This document shows, in pieces, positions 9,024-17,937 of a DNA stretch of 64,000 bases; positions within the stretch are counted from its first letter, which is position 1, and every line of letters begins with the position of its first letter. A program made the translations under genes and the position numbers. Source of the DNA: Mucilaginibacter terrigena (GTDB lineage: Bacteria; Bacteroidota; Bacteroidia; Sphingobacteriales; Sphingobacteriaceae). The notes under the pieces are model-generated. The model was not told the origin of the DNA. It did no database searches and saw only the letters and a list, made by a program, of their open reading frames with translations. The stretch lies in NCBI RefSeq assembly GCF_004168255.1, contig NZ_SEWG01000003.1, positions 248,001 through 312,000 on the forward strand. Reading direction: 5' to 3'.

Positions 9024-9168
9024 GATTTGAGATTTTAGATATGAGATTTGAGACTTTTTTCAAGTCTCTTTTCTGGTTTCAGGTCAAAAGAAAAATAATT
9101 AAGGGGTTTTAGAAGAGAAGAAGATAAAAGGCAAGCTCTCATATCTCACGTCTCATATCTCAAATCTA
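9023..9168. repeat. Tandem-word inverted repeat in rpsD-rpoA spacer
   Basis: The left arm (9023-9054) is gatttga, gatttta, gatatga and gatttga in tandem. The right arm (9134-9168) is the reverse complement with changes. An unrelated insert of about 80 bases, T-rich at its start, lies between them. The left arm begins at the rpsD stop codon. Confidence 0.75.
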
Positions 9169-9199
9169 TAATCAAGTTAACAATAAACAAAAGATATAA

Positions 9200-10192
9200 A
9201 TGGCAATTTTAGCATTTCAAAAACCAGACAAGGTTATCATGCAAAAATCGAATGATTTTGATGGCACGTTTGAGTTTCGTCCGTTAGAACCAGGCTTCGG
9301 TGTAACCATTGGTAATGCTCTGCGTCGTATCTTACTTTCTTCATTAGAAGGTTATGCTATTACATCAGTACGTTTTTCGGGTGTGATGCACGAGTTTTCA
9401 ACCATCAAAGGTGTTGTTGAAGACGTAACCGAGATCATCCTGAACTTAAAACAAGTTCGTTTTAAAAAGACAGGTGAATCGGGCGATAATGAGAAAATAT
9501 TTGTGATCATTAACGGCCAGGATGCTTTTTCTGCAGGCGACATTACTAAGTTTTCAAACAACTTTACCGTATTGAACCCTGATCTTGTTATTTGTAATAT
9601 GGACTCATCAGTAACGCTTGAAGTTGAGCTTACTGTTGCTAAAGGCCGTGGTTACATCAGCAACGAAGAAAACAAAAATCCTGATGCTAACGTAGGCGTG
9701 ATAGCTATCGATTCGATCTTCACACCTATTAAGAACGTAAAATATACGCTTGAAAACTATCGTGTAGAACAAAAAACGGATTATGAAAAACTGATCCTTG
9801 ACATTTCTACAGATGGATCTATCCATCCCGAGGATGCATTGAAACAAGCTGCCAAGATCCTTATCCAGCACTTCATGCTGTTCTCTGACGAGAACATGAT
9901 GCTTGAAGCACAGGCTAAAGAAGAAACCAAAGAAGTTGACGAGGAAATTTTACACATGCGTAAGATCCTTAAAACCGAGTTGGTTGATCTTGACCTGAGC
10001 GTACGCGCACTAAACTGCTTAAAAGCTGCCGACATCCGCAGCCTTGCAGACCTGGTATCGTACGATGTTGCCGATATGTTAAAATTCAGGAACTTTGGTA
10101 AAAAATCATTAACCGAAATTCAGGACCTGGTTAAATCAAAAGGCTTATCTTTTGGTATGAACCTGTCTAAATTTAAGTTAGACGAAGAATAA
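9200..10192 (+). CDS. rpoA: RNA polymerase alpha subunit
   Basis: This 330-residue protein has the N-terminal dimerisation domain (residues 1-230, with [20 protein letters not shown]) and the C-terminal alphaCTD (about 255-320, with LRSLADLV-like helix-hairpin-helix and [18 protein letters not shown]). The CTD binds UP elements and activators. It lies between rpsD and rplQ as in nearly all bacteria, with repeat-filled spacers on both sides. Confidence 0.99.
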   Translation: MAILAFQKPDKVIMQKSNDFDGTFEFRPLEPGFGVTIGNALRRILLSSLEGYAITSVRFSGVMHEFSTIKGVVEDVTEIILNLKQVRFKKTGESGDNEKIFVIINGQDAFSAGDITKFSNNFTVLNPDLVICNMDSSVTLEVELTVAKGRGYISNEENKNPDANVGVIAIDSIFTPIKNVKYTLENYRVEQKTDYEKLILDISTDGSIHPEDALKQAAKILIQHFMLFSDENMMLEAQAKEETKEVDEEILHMRKILKTELVDLDLSVRALNCLKAADIRSLADLVSYDVADMLKFRNFGKKSLTEIQDLVKSKGLSFGMNLSKFKLDEE

Positions 10193-10196
10193 TCGT

Positions 10197-10272
10197 AGAT
10201 ATAAGATGTGAGATATGTGTATTGAGATTTTAGATCTTATGTCTCCAATCTCACATTTATTATCTCAAATCT
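10197..10272. repeat. Tandem-word inverted repeat in rpoA-rplQ spacer
   Basis: This compact copy begins four bases after the rpoA stop codon. The left arm is agatata, agatgtg, agatatg in tandem up to about 10235. The right arm to 10272 is built of ctcacat and ctcaaat words. It is the third successive alpha-operon spacer with this architecture and the same word family. Confidence 0.75.
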
Positions 10273-10354
10273 AATAAACAGTAAGCGAGGGCATAATTCC
10301 GAGGGCTTGATTAAGTTCGCCTGACGGTATGCACGTGCACAAATTAACAAACAA

Positions 10355-10960
10355 ATGAGACACGGAAAAAAAGTAAACCATTTAGGTCGTACAGATAGCC
10401 ACCGCAAAGCGATGATGGCTAACATGGCGTCTTCGCTTATTCAACACAAGCGTATTACAACAACATTGGCAAAAGCAAAAGCCCTGCGCGGTTATGTTGA
10501 GCCACTTTTAACAAAATCAAAAAACGATACTACACACTCTCGCCGTACAGTGTTTAGCTATTTGCAAGACAAAGACACCGTGAACATCCTGTTCCGTGAA
10601 GTTGCCGAAAAAATTGCTAACCGTCCCGGTGGTTACACACGTATAGTTAAGTTAGAGAACCGTTTAGGCGATAACGCTGAAATGGCTATCATTGAATTAG
10701 TTGATTACAACACCGTTTACGGTAAGGATGTTGATGCTAAGGCCGAGAAGAAAACAACACGTCGCCGTGGTGGTGCTTCTAAAGCTAAAACGGCTCCTGC
10801 TGCTGCAGCTGCTGATACTACTGCTGCTGCCCCCGTAGTTGCCGAAGAAGTTGTTGAAACTGCACCTGTTGCTGAAACAGCACCGGCTGTAGAGGAAACC
10901 CCTGCGGCTGAAGCTCCTGCAGCTGACGACAAAGAAGAAAATGCAGAAAAAGGCGAATAA
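10355..10960 (+). CDS. rplQ: 50S ribosomal protein L17 with acidic Ala-rich tail
   Basis: Residues 1-120 are a normal L17 ([20 protein letters not shown], then [15 protein letters not shown]). From about residue 128 the protein continues for roughly 70 more residues, first basic ([14 protein letters not shown]), then rich in Ala, Pro, Glu and Val. Total length is 201 against about 115-130 for a standard L17. The tail is probably disordered and outside the ribosome core. Last gene of the alpha operon. Confidence 0.97.
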   Translation: MRHGKKVNHLGRTDSHRKAMMANMASSLIQHKRITTTLAKAKALRGYVEPLLTKSKNDTTHSRRTVFSYLQDKDTVNILFREVAEKIANRPGGYTRIVKLENRLGDNAEMAIIELVDYNTVYGKDVDAKAEKKTTRRRGGASKAKTAPAAAAADTTAAAPVVAEEVVETAPVAETAPAVEETPAAEAPAADDKEENAEKGE

Positions 10961-10984
10961 TTAGTTATTCCTTTTAGAATATCA

Positions 10985-11014
10985 AAGCCTCCCGATCTTT
11001 CGGGAGGCTTTTTT
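10985..11014 (+). terminator. Intrinsic terminator after rplQ
   Basis: A perfect 11-base stem (10985-10995 with 11000-11010, four-base loop) is followed by six T residues. It closes the S10-spc-alpha block. Confidence 0.92.
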
Positions 11015-11089
11015 GCGTTATAATGTTTGTCAATTTTAAAACCCCTTCCCGTTTATTGGGTTTAAATAGTATAATATCTACAAACAATT

Positions 11090-12826
11090 ATGGCAAAGGT
11101 AGCAGACCAGATGGTTGAAATGCTGGTGAACGCAGGCATCAAAAGAATATATGCTGTAACAGGCGATAGCTTAAACGAGGTTAACGATGCTGTAAGGCGC
11201 GAAGGCAGTATCCAATGGGTGCATGTGCGGCACGAGGAAGCCGGAGCATACGCAGCGGGCGCCGAAGCGCAGCTTACCGGTAACCTGGCCTGTTGCGCCG
11301 GCAGCAGCGGCCCCGGCCATGTTCACCTCATCAACGGTTTGTACGATGCCCATCGTTCGGGTGCGCCGGTTATAGCCATAGCATCTACCGTCGCCAGCTT
11401 TGAGTATGGCACCGAATATTTCCAGGAAACAAATACCATTAAGTTATTTGACGATTGCAGCCACTATAACCAGGTGGCCACAACGCCCAAACAATTCCCC
11501 CGGATGCTTCAGGCCGGTATACAGGCTGCCCTGCACCGCAAAGGTGTTTCAGTCCTTGGCGTACCGGGCGACCTGACCAGTATGGATGCCGAAGAAATTA
11601 CAACGTCCACCCAAAATTTCGACCCGGTTGCAGTAACAAGGCCTAATGATGAAGATATTGCCAAACTTGCCGCCCTGGTTAATCAGCATAAAAAAATTAC
11701 CATGTTTTGTGGTATAGGGGCCGCCGATGCGCACGACGAAGTGGTTGCCTTATCGCAAAAACTTAATGCGCCGGTGGCCTATTCTTTCCGCTCCAAAATG
11801 GATATCCAGTATAATAACCCCAACGAGGTAGGGATGACGGGGCTACTGGGCTTGCCTTCGGCATATCACAGCATGCACGAATCTGACCTGCTGATATTAT
11901 TAGGCACCGATTTTCCGTACACACCGTTTATGCCTACCGGTTGCAAAATAGTGCAGGTTGATATAAAACCCGAGCGCATTGGCCGCCGCGCCAAGGTTGA
12001 TGTTGGGTTAAGCGGTTCTGTTAAAGATACACTTGTCGCTTTATTACCCCAGGTAGAGCAGCACGGGGACGATAGCTTCCTGAAGGCGCAGCTTGATTTT
12101 TACGCCGACGTGAAAAAGAACATGAAGATCTACGTGGATGATACCGGTAAAAAGGAAAACATCCACCCCGAGTATATTGCCAGCTTGATTGACGAATTAG
12201 CCACCGATGATGCTATATTTACAGTAGATACCGGTATGTCTTGCGTATGGGGCTCGCGCTATATCAATGCTACGGGCAAGCGTAAAATGATAGGCTCGTT
12301 CAATCATGGGTCAATGGCCAACGCGATGCCACAGGCGATAGGCGCGGCACTGGCAATGCCCGGCAGGCAGGTAATAGCGTTATGTGGTGATGGCGGGCTT
12401 TCCATGCTGCTGGGCGACATGGCAACTATAACACAATACAATCTGCCCATCAAAATAATCGTGTTTAACAATCGCTCGCTGGGGATGGTGAAGCTGGAAA
12501 TGGAAGTTGCCGGCCTGCCCGACTGGCAAACCGAGATGCACAACCCCGATTTTGCCATGGTTGCCAAAGCAATGGGCATGAAAGGGATAACTATTAAAGA
12601 CCCCGATGAAGCAAAACAAGCTTTAATTGAAGGGCTGATATATAAAGGCCCGGCATTAATAAATATATTTACCGATCCTAATGCTTTAGCCATGCCGCCA
12701 AAGGTTGAACTGGGACAGGTAAAAGGGATGGCCCTATCCATGACCAAACTGATGCTGAATGGCCGAATGGACGAAGTAGTAGATACTATTAAAGCCAACT
12801 ATAAACATTTAAAAGACCTTATATAG
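11090..12826 (+). CDS. poxB: Pyruvate oxidase, PoxB type (ThDP and FAD dependent)
   Basis: This 578-residue enzyme follows E. coli PoxB closely along its length: VTGDSLN near residue 24, RHEEAGAYAAGAEAQ with the ThDP-activating Glu at 49, SSGPGHVHLINGLYDAHR, and the ThDP-magnesium motif GDGG at 433-436. PoxB turns pyruvate into acetate and CO2 and passes electrons to quinone at the membrane. The C-terminal amphipathic tail (residues about 555-578) is present and fits membrane activation. A PAP2 gene follows after five bases. An acetolactate synthase is the main alternative, but the N-terminal match favours PoxB. Confidence 0.85.
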   Translation: MAKVADQMVEMLVNAGIKRIYAVTGDSLNEVNDAVRREGSIQWVHVRHEEAGAYAAGAEAQLTGNLACCAGSSGPGHVHLINGLYDAHRSGAPVIAIASTVASFEYGTEYFQETNTIKLFDDCSHYNQVATTPKQFPRMLQAGIQAALHRKGVSVLGVPGDLTSMDAEEITTSTQNFDPVAVTRPNDEDIAKLAALVNQHKKITMFCGIGAADAHDEVVALSQKLNAPVAYSFRSKMDIQYNNPNEVGMTGLLGLPSAYHSMHESDLLILLGTDFPYTPFMPTGCKIVQVDIKPERIGRRAKVDVGLSGSVKDTLVALLPQVEQHGDDSFLKAQLDFYADVKKNMKIYVDDTGKKENIHPEYIASLIDELATDDAIFTVDTGMSCVWGSRYINATGKRKMIGSFNHGSMANAMPQAIGAALAMPGRQVIALCGDGGLSMLLGDMATITQYNLPIKIIVFNNRSLGMVKLEMEVAGLPDWQTEMHNPDFAMVAKAMGMKGITIKDPDEAKQALIEGLIYKGPALINIFTDPNALAMPPKVELGQVKGMALSMTKLMLNGRMDEVVDTIKANYKHLKDLI

Positions 12827-12831
12827 TATAA

Positions 12832-13497
12832 ATGAATATACGCAGGCAGCACATACTGCTGTTAGTACTAACCCTCATCATCGCCGGGTTTATTGGGTTG
12901 TCTGTACTGGTGGTGCTGTATCCGGCTATGTCTATAGATGTCAGGGTTTCGCACGAGATCCAGGAACATCAAAACGCGTTTTTCGACCAACTGATGTACC
13001 TGATAAGTACACCGGGTTATATGCCCGAATCGGTAATAATGGTAGCGGTAACCAGCGTTATATTTTTCCTGTTTAAATATAAAAAAGCGGCCGCTTACGT
13101 GCTCGCTACGGGTTTGGCGAGTTTAATAAGTACCATAGTAAAAGCATTGGTTAACCGGCCCAGGCCCTCAAAAGATTTGGTGCGAATACTCCATGATACC
13201 GCCCAGCAAAGCTTCCCGAGCGGGCATATGTTATTTTACGTGGTGTTTTTTGGCTTTATGATGCTGTTGATGTTTCAGCTGGATCATCTGCCAAAAGTGC
13301 TCAGGTATAGTGTTGGTGTTATAAGCCTGTTTCTGATACTTACCATCCCGTTCTCGCGCATATACATGGGCGCGCATTGGTTTACCGATGTAGTGGGTGG
13401 CTTTTTATTAGGCCTGCTATGCCTGTATCTGCTATCGTGGTTTTACCTGCGCAAGCCCGCCGATAAGCAGGAAGCACCGGTCGCCGAAACTAAATAG
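12832..13497 (+). CDS. PAP2-family membrane phosphatase
   Basis: This 221-residue protein has about six transmembrane segments and the three phosphatase motifs: KALVNRPRP, PSGHM and SRIYMGAHWFTDVVGG, whose His and Asp are catalytic. Family members dephosphorylate lipid phosphates such as undecaprenyl pyrophosphate or phosphatidylglycerol phosphate. The substrate cannot be told from sequence. It is five bases after poxB and probably cotranscribed. Confidence 0.88.
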   Translation: MNIRRQHILLLVLTLIIAGFIGLSVLVVLYPAMSIDVRVSHEIQEHQNAFFDQLMYLISTPGYMPESVIMVAVTSVIFFLFKYKKAAAYVLATGLASLISTIVKALVNRPRPSKDLVRILHDTAQQSFPSGHMLFYVVFFGFMMLLMFQLDHLPKVLRYSVGVISLFLILTIPFSRIYMGAHWFTDVVGGFLLGLLCLYLLSWFYLRKPADKQEAPVAETK

Positions 13498-13555
13498 CCA
13501 CTTTTTATTTGTAAGCTAAATTCTGTAATTTCAGGTCGTAAACCTGTATTGCATC

Positions 13556-14746
13556 ATGACGGCAAGCTTATCCACCAAACAAAGGGTACAATCCATCGAT
13601 ATTTTACGCGGCATTATTATGCTGATCATGGCGGTAGACCATACGCGTGAGTATTTTAACATCGGTGCTATTTCAACCGACCCAAGCAACCTTGCCACAA
13701 CTACGCCGCTAATATTCTTCACGCGCCTGGCAACCCATTTTTGCGCGCCGACTTTTGTGTTTTTAAGTGGATTATCAGCCTACCTTGCCGGCACGCGCCG
13801 TACTAAGGGCGAATTGAGCGGCTTTTTACTCAAGCGCGGCTTATGGCTTATATTGGTAGAAGTTGTACTGGTTACGTTTGCTTTGTCGCTTAACCCACTT
13901 TACAATGCAATAGTATTGCAGGTGATATGGGCTATTGCAATCAGCATGATATTGCTGGCCCTGATGATAAAGTTACCGCTGCGCGCGATAGGATTAATAG
14001 GGCTGGCGATAATTGCAAGCCATCAGCTATTAAGCACCATTACGCTGGTGCCAAATAGCACTGGTGACATTTTAATGAAAATGTTTTTTACCGCAAGGGG
14101 AACGGTATTTATTTTAGATAAATCCCATTTTATTTTCGACCTGTACGCCATTATCCCATGGACGGGTGTGATGTTTTTAGGTTATGCTTTTGGAAGCCTT
14201 TACCAGGCCAAACACCAGCAGGCAGACAGGAAAAGGATGCTCCTATACGTAGCGATATTTCTATTCGCGGTGTTTGTAGCCCTGCGGTTTATAAATGCCT
14301 ATGGCGACCCGGCACCATGGTCGGTACAAAAGAATGGGGTGTTTACTTTAATGTCGTTCCTCAGCATAAGCAAATATCCACCTTCGCTGCTGTTTGTTTG
14401 CCTTACATTATCCGGTGCATTATTGATACTGGCATTAACAGAAAAATCCGCAGGCAAACTGGCAGGGTTTTTCAAGGTGTATGGCAGCGTACCATTTTTT
14501 TATTATGTGCTGCATTTTTATCTGATAAGGGTAATTACAATAGTTGTATTCTTTTTGCAAGGATTTAAACCCTCGCAAATTGTTACGCCGAACAATCCGT
14601 TCCTGTTTACACCGCCGGGGTTTGGTTTTAGCATTGGCTGGATATACCTGATCTGGCTGGCAATAATATTATCGCTTTATTATCCTTGCAGATGGTTCTC
14701 CAATTACAAAAAAACACACACCCAATGGTGGTTAAGTTATTTGTAG
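13556..14746 (+). CDS. DUF1624 / HGSNAT-like multi-pass membrane protein
   Basis: This 396-residue polytopic protein has about ten hydrophobic segments. The N-terminal motif QRVQSIDILRGIIMLIMAVDH with following TREYF, and FVFLSGLSAYLAG, are typical of DUF1624 proteins related to heparan-alpha-glucosaminide N-acetyltransferase and acyltransferase-3 families. It may transfer acyl groups to glycans across the membrane, but no substrate is known. It converges on the thioredoxin gene with only two bases between the stop codons. Confidence 0.7.
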   Translation: MTASLSTKQRVQSIDILRGIIMLIMAVDHTREYFNIGAISTDPSNLATTTPLIFFTRLATHFCAPTFVFLSGLSAYLAGTRRTKGELSGFLLKRGLWLILVEVVLVTFALSLNPLYNAIVLQVIWAIAISMILLALMIKLPLRAIGLIGLAIIASHQLLSTITLVPNSTGDILMKMFFTARGTVFILDKSHFIFDLYAIIPWTGVMFLGYAFGSLYQAKHQQADRKRMLLYVAIFLFAVFVALRFINAYGDPAPWSVQKNGVFTLMSFLSISKYPPSLLFVCLTLSGALLILALTEKSAGKLAGFFKVYGSVPFFYYVLHFYLIRVITIVVFFLQGFKPSQIVTPNNPFLFTPPGFGFSIGWIYLIWLAIILSLYYPCRWFSNYKKTHTQWWLSYL

Positions 14747-14748
14747 CT

Positions 14749-15051
14749 TTAAGGCTTGATGTATTGCTGGATAATTTGCTGCAGCGGACCGGCCTGCATT
14801 ACGCCACTTTGCCGCCATTTGCTTTCGCCGTTTTGAAATACCATTAGGGTTGGTACACTTTGCACCCGGTAAGCACTGGCTGCTGCAGGGTTTTTATCAA
14901 TGTCAATTTTAATGATGGTTACCTTATCGCCTAAGGCATCTTTAACCTGTTTTAAGATCGGTGGCATCATTTTACAGGGCCCGCACCACTCTGCCGAAAA
15001 ATCGACCAGCACCGGTTTATCCGACGCAATAATATCCTGGAAGTTTGCCAT
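14749..15051 (-). CDS. trxA: Thioredoxin
   Basis: This 100-residue protein has the redox site WCGPC (Cys23 and Cys26), the [11 protein letters not shown] strand-helix unit and the cis-proline QSVPTLMVF near residue 68. It reduces protein disulfides in the cytoplasm. Unlike most genes here it has a clear AGGAG at 15060-15064, eight bases before the ATG. Confidence 0.93.
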   Translation of the reverse strand: MANFQDIIASDKPVLVDFSAEWCGPCKMMPPILKQVKDALGDKVTIIKIDIDKNPAAASAYRVQSVPTLMVFQNGESKWRQSGVMQAGPLQQIIQQYIKP

Positions 15052-15084
15052 AGCTTTATCTCCTTTTAGTTATAACGCATAAAT

Positions 15085-15540
15085 TAAGAATACGTTTTTG
15101 TAGAACCAAACATTGCTGGTTAGCCGTTTTTGATCACCATTCCTTCTGTAAAATGTTCACGTTCACGATACACACAACCACTGTAATAAATATTAATACC
15201 TTATAATCAGGTAGTTGACGGTTGGGGTACTGACAAAACAGTGCCACCAATTCTATTATTTATAATGTTATCATACTTGCAGGCTCTTCTAAAGGCGGCC
15301 CTGTAAGGAAAGGCGGCGTACCTACGGTACGGAATAGCGGGTTAGGTTATTGCTACAAAGCGTTTGTCCCTACAGGACAGAAGGAAAATCAGAGGCTTCC
15401 CATAACAAACAATAATTGCCCCATGGGGCTACCGCTTTGTAGAAAAAATCGAAGTTAATTTTTTGCTCTGTAGGGGTTACCCTCAACGCTGCACAAACAA
15501 ATTAATGCAAAACCTTTCCCGCTTTTATGCAAAGCAAAAA
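15085..15540. repeat. Palindrome-chain intergenic region
   Basis: No gene is visible from 15052 to 15731. The stretch from about 15280 to 15480 holds short palindromes at roughly 40-60 base intervals: GTACC/GGTAC near 15317, GTCC/GGAC near 15368, and a perfect 12-base GCCCCATGGGGC near 15419. They are joined by linkers containing caaagcg or cgctttg. Similar palindromes recur at 16663-16812, so this is a dispersed non-coding repeat family. Confidence 0.6.
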
Positions 15541-15547
15541 GTATTCT

Positions 15548-15678
15548 ATCATTGCCGTTGACTTTAGTCAACGGGATATGATGCATAATAATGCTGGCTT
15601 TAGCCACAGTTCTATATTTCGGCTAAAGCCAATTAAAGAATTTTTGGCTTTCCGCCCCATAAATGGGACGGCAATGAT
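15548..15678. repeat. 131-bp MITE-like element with 11-bp terminal inverted repeats
   Basis: ATCATTGCCGT at 15548-15558 is the exact reverse complement of ACGGCAATGAT at 15668-15678. Inside lie two perfect hairpins: CCGTTGAC/GTCAACGG at 15555-15574, and GGCTTTAGCC at 15596-15605 with GGCTAAAGCC at 15621-15630. The architecture fits a non-autonomous, transposase-mobilised repeat. No coding capacity is seen. Confidence 0.7.
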
Positions 15679-15731
15679 GCGTGATTGCAGAATTTTTGTT
15701 CCGCAAGAGTTATCTATGACAAGAAAATACC

Positions 15732-16607
15732 CTAATGCAGCACCTTCTTCCGATCGGGCTGTAAAATATTGCTGTCTTCCAGCCAATCGGCCAAGCGCTG
15801 CGGCCAGTTGTTAATGGATTTTAGCTTGCGGTTAGTGCCCATGTTAAAGGCATGGTCGCCGCGGGCGTACATATGCATTTCTACGGGTACTTTGGCATCG
15901 CGATAGCGTTGTAAAAGTTGGATAAGTGGCAACGAGCAGCAGGCGTCATCGTTGGCGGCTACTAAAAATGCAGGGGGCGCATCTGAGGGGATACTTTCGG
16001 GCACAAAGCCGGGGCCGGGGTAAACCTGTACTATAAAATTGGGTTTGGCGTTTGCGCGGTCAATAGGGTCGGCTGCTTTTGGGTCGCCTTTCCATCCGCT
16101 GAAGGCAACCATGTCAACCACTTCGCCACCTGCCGAAAAGCCCATCATGCCTATCCGGTTGGTATCGATATTAAACTCGGCCGCCCTGCTGCGAACCAAA
16201 CGCATGGCACGGTAAGCATCCTGTTTCGGGTGGATATCGACCTTGTAAGGCGACAGCGTATCGCGGCCTAAACGGTACTTCAGTACAAAAACAGTAATTC
16301 CCAGCTGGTTATAAAATTTGGCCGGCGCTACACCTTCCGAGTTATAAACAAGCAAACGATGACCACCACCCGGACAAATAACCACCGCAGCGCCATTGGC
16401 CTTACCTGTCGGGGGCGCGTAAACGGTTAAAGATGGGTTATGAATGTTTTTTATCCAGTAGTCTTTTGCTTGTTCGGGCTCATCGCGGCGTTCCTCAAAT
16501 CCCGGTGCGCCCTTTGCCCATAGCGGAATAACCGTTTGCGCATGCGATGCAAAGCTGCACAGCATCAGCATAAATAGGATTTTATAGGATGATACCATGT
16601 TTTTCAT
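15732..16607 (-). CDS. Secreted alpha/beta-hydrolase esterase
   Basis: This 291-residue protein starts with a signal peptide ending near SHA-Q24. It has the oxyanion-hole motif CPGGGH (79-83 region), the nucleophile motif GFSAGG (Ser158), an acidic residue at Asp220 or Asp221 and His252. This order fits BD-FAE-like esterases and acetyl-xylan esterases that deacylate plant polysaccharides outside the cytoplasm. The exact ester is not known. Downstream (lower coordinates) is the MITE-like element at 15548; upstream is a palindrome-chain element. Confidence 0.82.
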   Translation of the reverse strand: MKNMVSSYKILFMLMLCSFASHAQTVIPLWAKGAPGFEERRDEPEQAKDYWIKNIHNPSLTVYAPPTGKANGAAVVICPGGGHRLLVYNSEGVAPAKFYNQLGITVFVLKYRLGRDTLSPYKVDIHPKQDAYRAMRLVRSRAAEFNIDTNRIGMMGFSAGGEVVDMVAFSGWKGDPKAADPIDRANAKPNFIVQVYPGPGFVPESIPSDAPPAFLVAANDDACCSLPLIQLLQRYRDAKVPVEMHMYARGDHAFNMGTNRKLKSINNWPQRLADWLEDSNILQPDRKKVLH

Positions 16608-16662
16608 ATGAGTAAATTTACATTATAATATCATGCGAATCAAAGACATGCATAGAGATTTA

Positions 16663-16812
16663 TTCAAACAGGAGGCCCCGCCGGGGCCGTTAACATTCGC
16701 AGATTACTATAAACAGGTAGTTCCTATGGAACTATCGCTATTTTTAATTTATTGACCCCGGAGGGGTCGCCTGTTTATAGCAGATTATAAAGTAGTCAAT
16801 GGCTCCGGAGGT
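16663..16812. repeat. Palindrome-chain intergenic element
   Basis: The spacer holds GGCCCC/GGGGCC near 16675, AGTTCC/GGAACT near 16719, GACCCC/GGGGTC near 16754 and GGAGG/CCTCC near 16808. An outer pair TATAAACAGG (16708-16717) and CCTGTTTATA (16770-16779) is perfectly complementary. The layout is like the region at 15280-15480 with different palindromes. Confidence 0.65.
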
Positions 16813-16827
16813 GCCTCCTTTAAGCTT

Positions 16828-17862
16828 TTATTCTTGATTCCTGACTCTAATATCCTGACTCTTGACGCCACTCATAAAGTCTTTCCACCATTCAGAATTA
16901 TAAGGACCGTTCACATCGGTTGGCTTGCCGGGTCCGGGCATAAAAAGTTGAATTTTTTTCTCCTCCGCAAACTTCAACAACCTTTCGGCAGGCTCGTACC
17001 AGGCATGCGGCGCCAGGTTAAAAGTGCCCCAGTGTATGGGCATCATCACCTTACCTTTAAGTGCGAGGTGCGCGTTAGTGGCATTATCAGGCCCCATGTG
17101 TATATCGGGCCAGTACTTGCCGTAAGCGCCAATTTCCAGCATCGTCAAATCAAAGGGGCCAAAGGCATCTCCTATTTCAGCAAAACCCGGAAACCAGCCC
17201 GAATCGGCACCGAAAAAGATATTATGCTGCGGGCCTTTTATTACAAACGCGGCCCATAGGGTTTCGTTACGGTTGAAGATGCCACGGCCCGAAAAATGCC
17301 TTGACGGCGTAGCTGTGATATTGCAATTGCCTATCATTACGCTATCGCCCCAGTCAACCTCGTTAACGTAATTTTTTAGGATGCCCCAATCTTCCAGGTA
17401 CTTGCAAACACCAATAGGAGTGATAAAGGGGATATTTTTGCCGGCAAAAAACCTGATGGTTGCCTTATCCAGGTGGTCATAATGATCGTGCGACACGATA
17501 ACGGCATCCAATGGCGGCAGGTCTTCCAGCGCTATTGGCGGCTGAAAAAAGCGCTTGGGGCCAAAGGCCTGGGTAAAAGAAACCCGCTGGCTCCAAACCG
17601 GGTCGGTTAAAATACGGGTCCCGTCAATTTCTATCAGCAGGCTGCTGTGCCCAACCCAGGTTATGCGCAAGCCGCTTTTTGGAGGTGTTTGATAAATTGA
17701 GGCATCTGTTTTAAACGGCCCTAAAGTGATTTTCGGAACATTCTCGGCAGTATTTTTGGCATATTCCCGCATAATGGGGATAAGCTTGCCGAAACCGGCA
17801 TCATCAGTAGGTATAGGATTTAAAAATTTTCTTCCGTTTTTCTTGGCTCCGGCTAAACTCAT
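16828..17862 (-). CDS. Metallo-beta-lactamase-fold hydrolase (NAPE-PLD/UlaG-like)
   Basis: From the ATG at 17862 this is 344 residues. The metal site is visible as SHDHYDH (His125, His127, Asp129, His130), with TWVGHSSLLIEIDG before it and later ligands in TPSRHFSGRG, GADSGW and PIHWGTF. This pattern fits the NAPE-hydrolysing phospholipase D / UlaG-like branch; the substrate is unknown. The last codons (SQDIRVRNQE) are encoded by one arm of a tandem-word repeat, so the native C-terminus has probably been replaced. Confidence 0.8.
   Translation of the reverse strand: MSLAGAKKNGRKFLNPIPTDDAGFGKLIPIMREYAKNTAENVPKITLGPFKTDASIYQTPPKSGLRITWVGHSSLLIEIDGTRILTDPVWSQRVSFTQAFGPKRFFQPPIALEDLPPLDAVIVSHDHYDHLDKATIRFFAGKNIPFITPIGVCKYLEDWGILKNYVNEVDWGDSVMIGNCNITATPSRHFSGRGIFNRNETLWAAFVIKGPQHNIFFGADSGWFPGFAEIGDAFGPFDLTMLEIGAYGKYWPDIHMGPDNATNAHLALKGKVMMPIHWGTFNLAPHAWYEPAERLLKFAEEKKIQLFMPGPGKPTDVNGPYNSEWWKDFMSGVKSQDIRVRNQE
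16831..16865. repeat. Single arm of a tandem-word repeat read as the 3' end of a gene
   Basis: The + strand reads ttcttgattcctgactct, then atcctgactcttgac, the same words as the hemE-upstream repeat at 30219-30249. Here only one arm is present and it forms the last codons and stop of the metallo-beta-lactamase gene. No matching second arm is seen nearby. Confidence 0.6.
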
Positions 17863-17937
17863 GGGCAATTATAAAACTTGTATCTGTAAAAATGTATAAT
17901 AAGCTAAAAAGATTGCTTAACGGTGGCTGCGTAACGG

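Noticed and set aside
15527-15814. 95-codon + strand open frame
   Set aside because: It runs through the MITE-like element and into the antisense of the esterase gene.
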